A DNA stretch of 13,175 nt, taken from positions 1 through 13,175 of the forward strand of contig JAUVEQ010000034.1 in the NCBI GenBank assembly GCA_030594725.1. Reading direction: 5' to 3'. A program made the translations under genes and the position numbers. Positions 5,337 to 13,175 of this stretch are shown here, one piece after another (within the stretch, counting starts at the first letter, position 1; every line of letters starts with the position of its first letter). The DNA is from Methanobacteriota archaeon. Lineage in GTDB: Archaea > Thermoplasmatota > DTKX01 > GCA-020343715. The notes under the pieces are model-generated. The model was given only the letters and a program-made list of their open reading frames with translations, searched no databases and had not been told where the DNA came from.

Positions 5337-6647
5337 GTGGCCTCCCAGAAGATCATCCATGACCCCGTCCACGGTTCGATCCGGTTGACGGGACTGAGCC
5401 AGCGATTGTTGGAATCGGGCGAGCTACAGCGTCTGGGCCATATCAAGCAGCTCGGCCTTGCCAACCTCGTGTTCCCCGGAGCCAACCACACCCGCCTCGA
5501 GCACAGCCTCGGAGCGTTCCACATCGCCGACCGGCTCGCCCGGGAGATGGAGATGGACGAGGAGGACCGGCAATTGCTGGCCACGGCAGCCCTGCTCCAC
5601 GATGTGGGCCACGGGCCGTTCTCGCACACCCTGGAGGGGGCGGTGTTCTCCGAGCTGGGCTTCGATCACGTGGAGCACTCCCGCAGGATCATCCGGGGAG
5701 ACGTGGAGGCCCTGCCCCCGGGTGAGCGGGAGGACCTGGGCTCGCTGCCCACCGTGAGCCAGACCATTTCCGACGAAGGTCTGGACCCGGGGAAGGTGGC
5801 CAGCCTGCTAGAGGGCGGGAAGGGGCCCACCATCTTCGACTTCTCCCCCGAGGGGAACCGTGCGGATGGCCTGGACCCTGCCACCCGACACCTTCGCCAG
5901 ATGATCCACGGTGTGGTGGACGTGGACCAGATCGATTACCTGATGCGGGACGCCCATTACACCGGGGTGGCCCATGGCGTCATCGATGTCGACCGGTTGC
6001 TCCAGACCCTGGTCGTCGCCGACGGCGAGCTGGCGGTCCGGCGGGGAGGCGTCTCCGCCCTGGAGGGCATGCTCGTCGCACGTGGGCTCATGTACAGCAG
6101 TGTGTACTTCCACAAGACCGCCCGTATCGCCGAGCTGATGCTTGCCCGGGCCGTGGAGCGGATCTCGGACCCGGAGTTCATGGAACGGGTCCCGGCCATG
6201 ACCGATGCCGAGCTGCTGTCGGACATGGCCACGATGGATGGGACGCGGGAGATGGTGCTTCGCCTCAAGTACCGACGGCTCTACAAGTCCGCCTACCAGT
6301 TGCACCTGGCCGATGCGTCGGAGGAACAGAGGCAGACCTTGATGGACCTCTCCAAGCACACTGCCCGAAGGTCCTGGGAGGACGAGCTGGCCCGCAGGGC
6401 GGGCCTCGCCGAGGGCGACGTGCTCGTCGATGTGCCCGCTGCAGAGCTCCTCCTGTCAGAGCCACGCCTCTACACGACCCACATCAAGGTGCTGGACAAC
6501 GGCGATCTGTACCCCCTGTCCAAGTTCTCGCCCCTGGCGCGGGCTCTCCAGCAGCGCACCGTTACCCAGTGGGGCCTTCTTGTGGCCTGCACGGTGGAGG
6601 CGATGGACGGGGTCGTTGCCGTCGTGGAACGGGCATTGTCCCTCTAG
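5337..6647 (+). CDS. HD-domain phosphohydrolase, dNTPase/SAMHD1-like
   Basis: The 436-residue protein is a metal-dependent HD-superfamily phosphohydrolase of the family that includes bacterial dNTP triphosphohydrolases and human SAMHD1. Likely metal ligands are visible: His56 in HTRLEHSLG, His88-Asp89 in LLHDVGHGPFSH and Asp200 in VDQIDYLMRDAHYTGV. The start IIHDPVHGSI is also typical of this family, and the length is usual. It probably hydrolyses nucleoside triphosphates, but the exact substrate cannot be read from sequence; some relatives only bind nucleotides. The start is GTG at 5337; the nearby ATG at 5327 is out of frame. It lies in the same direction as the TPR gene, 57 bp downstream, and probably has its own promoter. 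Confidence 0.88.
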   Translation: MASQKIIHDPVHGSIRLTGLSQRLLESGELQRLGHIKQLGLANLVFPGANHTRLEHSLGAFHIADRLAREMEMDEEDRQLLATAALLHDVGHGPFSHTLEGAVFSELGFDHVEHSRRIIRGDVEALPPGEREDLGSLPTVSQTISDEGLDPGKVASLLEGGKGPTIFDFSPEGNRADGLDPATRHLRQMIHGVVDVDQIDYLMRDAHYTGVAHGVIDVDRLLQTLVVADGELAVRRGGVSALEGMLVARGLMYSSVYFHKTARIAELMLARAVERISDPEFMERVPAMTDAELLSDMATMDGTREMVLRLKYRRLYKSAYQLHLADASEEQRQTLMDLSKHTARRSWEDELARRAGLAEGDVLVDVPAAELLLSEPRLYTTHIKVLDNGDLYPLSKFSPLARALQQRTVTQWGLLVACTVEAMDGVVAVVERALSL

Positions 6648-6654
6648 GCAGCGC

Positions 6655-6659
6655 TTTTT
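6655..6659 (+). terminator. T-tract terminator after the HD gene
   Basis: A TTTTT run follows the HD stop codon within 12 bp, flanked by GCAGC and GCTGC. Archaeal termination often uses T-tracts alone. The same AT-rich patch may also act as a weak TATA element for the ferredoxin gene. Confidence 0.4.
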
Positions 6660-6692
6660 CTAGCTGCTCGCGGATATGAGGCTCGACATGCA

Positions 6693-6701
6693 GGGAGGGG
6701 G
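6693..6701 (+). promoter_or_regulatory. Ribosome binding site of the ferredoxin gene
   Basis: GGGAGGGGG ends 5 nt before the ATG at 6707, a good Shine-Dalgarno match. It stands out in a window where several genes appear leaderless and fixes this start codon. Confidence 0.6.
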
Positions 6702-6706
6702 AGAAC

Positions 6707-6928
6707 ATGCCCGAATGGCATTCTGACGAGAACGACGTCACCATCAAGATCGACCACGAGAAATGCTACGGGGCCGAGGAGTGTGTCAACATTTGCCCGG
6801 CAGATGTCTACCGGATCAACGACGGGGGCAAGGCCGTGGCCGAGAAGGTGGAAGACTGCATCGAGTGCGGCGCCTGCGAGGGCGTGTGCCCTGCAGATGC
6901 CATCTGGCACAGCGTGTGGTCAGAGTAG
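6707..6928 (+). CDS. Dicluster ferredoxin, 7-cysteine type
   Basis: The 73-residue soluble electron carrier has two iron-sulfur motifs. The second is standard: Cys51-x2-Cys54-x2-Cys57-x3-Cys61-Pro. The first is Cys20-YGAEE-Cys26-x3-Cys30-Pro, in which the usual second cysteine is Ala23. Such ferredoxins typically carry one [3Fe-4S] and one [4Fe-4S] cluster, although a [4Fe-4S] cluster with another ligand is possible. The repeated PAD after each CP motif reflects the internal duplication of the fold. It has its own ribosome site and a hairpin terminator, and stands alone between the HD gene and the convergent 16S unit. Its redox partner is not in the window. Confidence 0.93.
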   Translation: MPEWHSDENDVTIKIDHEKCYGAEECVNICPADVYRINDGGKAVAEKVEDCIECGACEGVCPADAIWHSVWSE

Positions 6929-6946
6929 GTCAAGGGCTGAGCTGGT

Positions 6947-6994
6947 TGCCGTCCCCGGGGACGACGGCAGCGCGTCCGCTCGACCAGTTGTTTT
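6947..6994 (+). terminator. Hairpin plus T-run terminator of the ferredoxin gene
   Basis: TGCCGTC (6947-6953) pairs with GACGGCA (6963-6969). The overlapping GTCCCCGGGGAC (6951-6962) is also a perfect palindrome. A TTTT run follows at 6991-6994. This would end the ferredoxin message before it enters the convergent rRNA unit. Confidence 0.5.
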
Positions 6995-7001
6995 CCCATG
7001 G

Positions 7002-7006
7002 AAAAA
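7002..7006 (-). terminator. T-tract terminator of the 16S unit
   Basis: On the minus strand a TTTTT run follows directly after the end of the pre-16S trailer helix. It is the first run of five T residues past the 16S 3' end and a likely stop for the rRNA transcript. Confidence 0.45.
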
Positions 7007-7013
7007 CGCGGTT

Positions 7014-7049
7014 GACGCTCGACAAGCGATTGGTGCTTAGTGGGATGCC
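7014..7049 (-). ncRNA. Pre-16S trailer half of the processing helix (BHB)
   Basis: The trailer is complementary to the leader at 8599-8634. GACGCTCGACAAGC (7014-7027, plus strand) pairs fully over 14 bp. Then come a 4-nt bulge side GATT, the 4-bp core GGTG (7032-7035), and CTTAGTGGGATGCC (7036-7049), which pairs with one mismatch. This is the 3' half of the bulge-helix-bulge cut by the archaeal splicing endonuclease to release pre-16S. Confidence 0.8.
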
Positions 7050-7088
7050 TCCAGGATTTTTTATATGAAACACATGTGAATGGATTTC

Positions 7089-8558
<1,470 letters not shown>

Positions 8559-8598
8559 TGTGTTATTCTAGAATTGGTTTGTGCACACTGATTTAGGT

Positions 8599-8634
8599 GG
8601 CATCACACTAAGTCTCACCTGCTTGTCGAGCGTC
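8599..8634 (-). ncRNA. Pre-16S leader half of the processing helix (BHB)
   Basis: In the minus-strand leader, GACGCTCGACAAGC (8634-8621) is followed by A, the core GGTG (8619-8616), a 3-nt bulge AGA (8615-8613) and CTTAGTGTGATGCC (8612-8599). Paired with the trailer at 7014-7049 it gives a 4-bp core with bulges on opposite strands, the geometry recognised by the archaeal tRNA/rRNA splicing endonuclease. One bulge has an extra A-C mismatch, so it is nearly, not exactly, canonical. Confidence 0.8.
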
Positions 8635-8669
8635 GGAACCGAGAGGCCACGGCGCCGCCTTGCGCCAGT

Positions 8670-8708
8670 TTTCTCGGATCCCCATGGGGTTTGTACGCGG
8701 CCGAGAAA
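8670..8708 (-). other. Stem-loop in the 16S leader
   Basis: TTTCTCGG (8670-8677) and CCGAGAAA (8701-8708) are perfect 8-bp complements enclosing the palindrome CCCCATGGGG (8680-8689). Being upstream of the processing helix, it would be part of the discarded leader. It might be an antitermination or folding element; the role is not known from sequence. Confidence 0.5.
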
Positions 8709-8790
8709 TGGACCCCGTCACGGGTGGGCTCAACATCGCCCTCCTCGGGGCCCTCGCCGGGGCCGCGGTGCGCCCCTATCCTTTGTCCCG

Positions 8791-8810
8791 TCAGATATAT
8801 AACGGTTTCG
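8791..8810 (-). promoter_or_regulatory. Main 16S promoter (BRE + TATA)
   Basis: On the minus strand CGAAACCGTTATATATCTGA combines an excellent BRE (CGAAACC) with a strong TATA box. Initiation would be near 8768, giving a leader of about 210 nt before the mature 16S. Confidence 0.75.
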
Positions 8811-8868
8811 CCTGGAAGCCATTAGGCATCCTCGGCGCGTAGAGACGCAAGCCTGGGCATGACAGATG

Positions 8869-8885
8869 TTGGATATAAACCTTGT
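8869..8885 (-). promoter_or_regulatory. Possible upstream 16S promoter
   Basis: AAGGTTTATATCCAAC on the minus strand is a second TATA-like box 78 bp upstream of the first, just past the stop codon of the giant surface-protein gene. It could be a tandem rRNA promoter. The rest of 8559-8905 contains only the leader, with no coding gene seen. Confidence 0.5.
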
Positions 8886-8905
8886 GGCGTGCGCCAGGTG
8901 GGACA

Positions 8906-11900
8906 CTACCGGGAATCGCTCTTGCTCCTGTCGCTCACCGGTACCATGTTCCGCGACAGTCTCGCCAAGGTGGTATCCTCCAGGGCGTAGGGGTCCACGT
9001 GGATCATCATGATGAAATCATCCAACTGGACCATGTCCTGCAGCTCCTCCACGAATCCCACGACCTCGTCGAGGGGGTTCTGGACCAGCAGGTACTCCAG
9101 GCCGTCAAGGCACACGACGGTGCGCTTGTGCTCCCGGACGAAGGTGGTGATCTCGTGGAGTATCATGGTGGTGTTGGAGGGGCTCACACCCCGCTTGGTG
9201 GGCGTCTTGGAGAGCCACACGCACTCCGCCCCCGCCTCGGGGATGCTTGGATGCAAGCGTTGGGGATGGACCCGGGATATCAACAAGCCCGAGTGCTGCT
9301 CCTCCAGGAGGCCCCGGAAGATGTTGTGGGTCCGCGTGATGTCCTTGCCCTGGAACAGGAAGGTCTTGCCCGGCTCTATGGAGGTTATGCCCTCCACCTC
9401 GAACCGGACGCCCTCGGGTATGTGGGCGTGGGTTATCACCAGGATCTCGTTGAGGCAGTTCTCCACGCCGTCGAACAGGGCGATGTTGCCGTTCCACTTC
9501 TCAAGGATGGCTCCGTAGTTGTCCTTGATGCTGCGGGTGGTGTTGTTCATCGCCTTGCGCAGCTCCTCCGATACGGTGCCGGTGTGGATGACCGCGATGT
9601 AGAACAGTTTGTCCGGGTCCCTCTCGATGAGGATGTTGTGCTCCCCGGCCTGCATCGACTTGAGCTGGGCGCTGCGCATGGACTGCTGCACGAACTCCTG
9701 TATCGCCGTCAGCATGGCGATGGCCAGGTCCTCGTCCATGCCGATGGCCCCGCGCTTGGACAGGTGACGGATGATGACGCCATCGCCGTAGACCAGGAAC
9801 ACGTCCTGGACCGAGGGGGGCTCGAAGCGTCCCCAGATGAACTTGGAAGCGTAGATCGCGATGCCACCGGTGGCGATCGCCACGACGAGGATCATCCACA
9901 CGGAGAAGCCGCCCGTCTCCTCCACGGGAGCCTCGACCTTGACCACGAACTCTTGCATCATCACCCGGTTCTCACTGTCAATGACCCAGAGGTTGACAGT
10001 GTCCTTACGGGAGGGACTGCCCCTGTAGTCCAGCACGAGGAGGGTGCCGTAGACGCTTATCTGGGATATCGTCTCGCCTTGTCGGTTGCCGTCCATCACC
10101 TCGAACTCGAAGGAGGAGAATGGGGTGTCCACGTCCCGGATGTAGTTGCGAAGGTCTATGGTGGTGATGCCGTCGGTGATGACGAGGTTCTGGATCCTGC
10201 CCACCACGGGCGGGTCGTTGACCGGGAGGACGGTCAGATAGAAGGTGTACTCCCTCATGGCGCCGCCCGCGTCCTTCACACGCATCAGGACAAGGATGGG
10301 GTTGTTGTGGGTGCCGTTGTAGGTGTTGAAGTCCGGGTCCTCGAGGCGGACGTCAACCCACCCGGTGAGGGGATTGACTATGAAGATGGCCTGCTGGCAC
10401 AGGAACTCGAAGGTCAGGTCCTTCCAGGTCCCCGGCGTTTCTTGCCCGGGATCGAAGGCGGATGTGATGTTGAACACGCTGTGCTCGATGACCCCCTCGT
10501 TGATCACAACGTCAGGGGGAGGAGAGCCCATGACCGGGGGATGGTTGTCACCCACCACCGCACTGATAATGAGCGTGCAGAAGCCACCCGCGGGGTCCGT
10601 TATGGTGACCTGGATGTCCAGTGCCTTCTTCTTGTAGGGGTAGGTGAGGCGAAGTCCCAGGGTGTACTTATCGCTTCTCGTCGCGAACGGGTCGTTCGTC
10701 TCTATGGTCAGGTCGGCCAGCTCATGGTCGACGTCCTGGATGTACGGCGACAGGTCGAACTCGAAGGATTCGTTGTCATGGAAGATGAGACGAGGCAGGT
10801 CGGGGTAGGGCAGGATCATCGGCGCGTCGTTGGTCGAGTTGCACACGACTATGATGGTGTCCTCGAGGAGGGCACCGGTGGGGTCGTTCGCACGGAACGT
10901 GATCGTATCGGTACCGTGCCAGTTCAGGGGGGGGAAGATGCTCACCGGATGGGGGTACTCGTTCCCGATCACCACGTTCACGTACTTGTTCCCGTAGGAG
11001 TAGTAGAGCGCGTCATGGTCGGGGTCGTGGAAGTACTCGTCCAGGTTGAAGGCCGGTTCCAGCGCCCCATCCTCGACCATGAAGATGTCGGGCAGCGGCC
11101 TTCGCAGTTCCGGCACCCAATCCTCGGTCACGGTGATCATGATCGACCTGTTGACCGTCAGGGAGGTCTCGTCCATCACCCAGACATCCACGTAGAAGAT
11201 GGTGCCCAACTTGTTGTTGGAGAGGAACACCAGGATGAGGGGGTCGTCCGGGTGCCGGCTGACCCGTTTGTCGTCGGGCTGAAGGATGGACAGGTCCTCG
11301 ATGGCGGAGTCCGTGTCGCTCACGTATGGTCCGTAGTCGAACTCGTAGGGGATCCCCGGATGCAGGAACAGGTTAGGGGGTACAGAGGTGAATATGGGTG
11401 CATCGTTAACGCTGGTGACCACTACCTTGAGGTCCGCCTGGTCCCACTGGCCCGAGGGGTCCTCGACGTATATGATGACGTCGGCCTCCCCATGCTTGTT
11501 GGGCACGGGAATGAAACGGAGGTCCATCCTGCCAACGGTGTTCTCCCCGTATACGGTGAACAGTCCCGGAGGTTCGTCCGTCACGTAGAACTTCAGGGTG
11601 GACGGGGTGTCGTCCGTCACATGCTCCTCGAGGTACAGGATGTACTCCATGTCCTCGTTGATGTATATGACCTCGGGCATGGACAGCTTGAACTCAGGCG
11701 GGTCGTCGAAGGGCTTCTTGCCTATCACCCGGTTGGCGAGGAGCGGTGAGCTTCCGGTGAGACCCACCTCATCGACCGCCGTGGCACAGATGGCTGAATC
11801 CTCCAGGTACAGTTCCGTGGGGATGAACCATTCCAGCACCCACCTGTCGATGTCCGGGTCGTATGCCGCCTCGTCGATGAGTACCCAGTCCGTCCCGTCA

Positions 11901-13175
11901 TAGTAGTGGAAGCTCAAGGATACAGAGTCCCTGTCAGCGATGGCTATGAACAGGAGGTAATCCAAAATGCGATACTGGCTCTCCATCGGCTCGAGGATGC
12001 GGGGCTCGGGGGGCCTGTTGTCCACCTGCATGTCGGTCAGGTAGGCCTCGCCGCTTCCCGAGGCGTCCGTGGCGGTGACCCGGATGATCGTCTCGTAGAT
12101 GTTCTGGGCACTCGTGTCCCAGGTGTAGCACCATACACACGCGCCCGCCTCCTCGGCGTCGCCGATCTTCACCCATATCTCGCCCGAGAGGTACTCAAAT
12201 AGCACCGAACGGGTGTCGTTGGATGACATGGCCGTGAGCTGCACGACGCCGGTCAGGTGGTCCCCCTGGCCGGGAGCGAGGATGACCGGCAGGGGTGGCA
12301 GGTCGATGATAGTGATGTTCCAGGCCAAGCTGATGCCCACCTGCTGCAGGTCGTCCATGACGGTGAACCGGACCTCCACGGCATCGTGCTCACCCACATC
12401 GTAGGTGTTCCAGAAGTACGTGTAGTTACCCAGACTGCCGTTCCAGTTCGCGTGGCCTGCCGTGGCCCAGGCGCCGTCGGAGACCCTCCAATCGAAGGTC
12501 GCCTCGAGCATGTGCTCCTCCGTGGTGTTGCCCAGCAGGCGCACGTACCCGTCGAGGGTGGCGTTGGCCTCTGGGAAGATCAGACGGGCATCGGGAACGA
12601 TGTTGTCCACGTCGATGCCAAGCACCGTGGTCCGCCCCTCGTTGTTGGCGGCATCCATTGCTATCGCCAGAAAGCCGAGTCCCTCCTTCTCGTCGAACTC
12701 GGTGGTGTCCCAAGGATAGGTCCAGTTGTCCGTGCCATCGACATGAACAGCATTGCCCAGTATGTTGAAGCCGCTGACGCCCGTGTCAATGTAGAGGACT
12801 ACGGCCGTGACCTCCTCGTCGGCCTCCATGGTGACCATGTAGATGCCGTTGACGCGCATGCCGAAGGTGGGTTTCAAGAACGCTATGCTGGGCGCGGTGT
12901 TGTCCACGTGGATACCGGTGACCGTCGCGGTCTCGTGACCGCCCGTATCGATCGTGCCGTTGGCAAGGATCTCGTACTCGCCGTCCATCAACATCCGTGT
13001 CTCCCACTGGATGCCGAAGAACGACGGAGGCGTGAGGTTTCCCTCGCCGATAAGGGTGTAGTTGCCAGTGGTCCTGTAGTAGAAGGACACATTGGTGATG
13101 TTGGCGCTGGCATCCACCACCAGGTCCACGAGCTGGTGGACGTTGGTGTCTGGTTCCGGCGTCTCGAACGTCAGG
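8906..13175 (-). CDS. Giant surface protein: Ig-like and cadherin-like repeats, TM, DUF835 (5' end beyond window)
   Basis: The frame is open from the TAG at 8908-8906 to the right edge (1422 codons); the GTG at 13129 is only the first start-like codon inside the window, and the signal peptide lies outside. From the N-terminus: about five Ig-like modules (to about 11720), each opening with a phrase such as DNTAPSIAFLKP, DNIVPDARLIFP or DNRPPEPRILEP; about six cadherin-like repeats marked by VNDAPIF, NDAPMI and VNDPPVV (about 11705-9930); one membrane span, VWMILVVAIATGGIAIY (about 9901-9850); a cytosolic alpha/beta region (9811-9424) resembling a longin/roadblock fold; and DUF835 (about 9391-8938) with the typical CLDGLEYLLVQN and a nearby FVEELQDMV helix. 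More than a dozen N-x-S/T sites in the outer part suggest heavy glycosylation. DUF835 is related to KaiC/MEDS-type sensory domains but shows no Walker A. The role is probably adhesion or sensing; the ligand and output are unknown. Confidence 0.88.
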   Translation of the reverse strand, partial: LTFETPEPDTNVHQLVDLVVDASANITNVSFYYRTTGNYTLIGEGNLTPPSFFGIQWETRMLMDGEYEILANGTIDTGGHETATVTGIHVDNTAPSIAFLKPTFGMRVNGIYMVTMEADEEVTAVVLYIDTGVSGFNILGNAVHVDGTDNWTYPWDTTEFDEKEGLGFLAIAMDAANNEGRTTVLGIDVDNIVPDARLIFPEANATLDGYVRLLGNTTEEHMLEATFDWRVSDGAWATAGHANWNGSLGNYTYFWNTYDVGEHDAVEVRFTVMDDLQQVGISLAWNITIIDLPPLPVILAPGQGDHLTGVVQLTAMSSNDTRSVLFEYLSGEIWVKIGDAEEAGACVWCYTWDTSAQNIYETIIRVTATDASGSGEAYLTDMQVDNRPPEPRILEPMESQYRILDYLLFIAIADRDSVSLSFHYYDGTDWVLIDEAAYDPDIDRWVLEWFIPTELYLEDSAICATAVDEVGLTGSSPLLANRVIGKKPFDDPPEFKLSMPEVIYINEDMEYILYLEEHVTDDTPSTLKFYVTDEPPGLFTVYGENTVGRMDLRFIPVPNKHGEADVIIYVEDPSGQWDQADLKVVVTSVNDAPIFTSVPPNLFLHPGIPYEFDYGPYVSDTDSAIEDLSILQPDDKRVSRHPDDPLILVFLSNNKLGTIFYVDVWVMDETSLTVNRSIMITVTEDWVPELRRPLPDIFMVEDGALEPAFNLDEYFHDPDHDALYYSYGNKYVNVVIGNEYPHPVSIFPPLNWHGTDTITFRANDPTGALLEDTIIVVCNSTNDAPMILPYPDLPRLIFHDNESFEFDLSPYIQDVDHELADLTIETNDPFATRSDKYTLGLRLTYPYKKKALDIQVTITDPAGGFCTLIISAVVGDNHPPVMGSPPPDVVINEGVIEHSVFNITSAFDPGQETPGTWKDLTFEFLCQQAIFIVNPLTGWVDVRLEDPDFNTYNGTHNNPILVLMRVKDAGGAMREYTFYLTVLPVNDPPVVGRIQNLVITDGITTIDLRNYIRDVDTPFSSFEFEVMDGNRQGETISQISVYGTLLVLDYRGSPSRKDTVNLWVIDSENRVMMQEFVVKVEAPVEETGGFSVWMILVVAIATGGIAIYASKFIWGRFEPPSVQDVFLVYGDGVIIRHLSKRGAIGMDEDLAIAMLTAIQEFVQQSMRSAQLKSMQAGEHNILIERDPDKLFYIAVIHTGTVSEELRKAMNNTTRSIKDNYGAILEKWNGNIALFDGVENCLNEILVITHAHIPEGVRFEVEGITSIEPGKTFLFQGKDITRTHNIFRGLLEEQHSGLLISRVHPQRLHPSIPEAGAECVWLSKTPTKRGVSPSNTTMILHEITTFVREHKRTVVCLDGLEYLLVQNPLDEVVGFVEELQDMVQLDDFIMMIHVDPYALEDTTLARLSRNMVPVSDRSKSDSR

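Noticed and set aside
4509..5372. Minus-strand 287-codon frame opposite the TPR gene
   Set aside because: It has no domain and a skewed His/Asp/Glu/Gly composition; the plus frame has membrane spans and TPR repeats.
7055..7066. TATA-like TTTTTTATATGA near the 16S 3' end
   Set aside because: No gene lies at leaderless or leadered distance in either direction, and the stretch is inside the pre-16S trailer.
8882..11749. A 955-codon open frame on the plus strand opposite the surface-protein gene
   Set aside because: Its product is a low-complexity string rich in His, Val, Asp, Gly and Leu with no domain, while the minus frame has clear repeats, a membrane span and DUF835. It is a by-product of GC-rich codon use.

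Overview
The window is archaeal and GC-rich. It holds a complete archaeal-type 16S rRNA gene, TATA/BRE-type promoters (several placed for leaderless mRNAs), an archaeosortase A and a DUF835 protein. The 16S gene stands alone: its downstream side carries a protein gene pointing the other way, with no spacer tRNA or 23S gene. Unlinked rRNA genes are known from Thermoplasma and relatives, and DUF835 proteins are common in that phylum, so a Thermoplasmatota (Thermoplasmata-class) archaeon is the best guess. Genus cannot be told from the sequence alone.

Left arm (1-1981): an accessory region that looks like the decayed end of an integrated element. It has the 5' part of a DDE transposase running off the left edge, a divergently transcribed unknown 102-residue gene, and a D5-type primase/helicase gene that loses its family resemblance right after the Walker A loop and seems frameshifted near its start. 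It abuts the 3' end of an intact tRNA-Lys(CUU) gene, a usual kind of archaeal integration site. Short palindromes with 4-nt spacers recur through this arm.

Middle (1982-6928): chromosomal genes. They are tRNA-Lys; archaeosortase A, whose stop is 2 bp from that of a convergent small basic beta-barrel protein (Gar1-like); a membrane protein with a Pro/Ala/Gln-rich N-terminus and a cytosolic TPR tail; an HD-domain phosphohydrolase of the dNTPase-like family; and a small dicluster ferredoxin. A perfect 9-bp inverted repeat lies between the divergent Gar1-like and TPR genes.

rRNA unit (7002-8885, minus strand): two candidate promoters, a leader of about 200 nt with a strong hairpin, the 16S gene, and a trailer complementary to the leader. 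The leader/trailer helix contains a nearly canonical bulge-helix-bulge processing site, so this unit is probably processed independently.

Right arm (8906-13175, minus strand): at least 1422 codons of one giant surface protein, open at the right edge. It has Ig-like modules, about six cadherin-like repeats, one membrane span and a cytosolic part with a longin/roadblock-like region followed by DUF835. Its architecture suggests an envelope-spanning receptor or adhesin that signals inward. It is the least understood and most interesting protein here.
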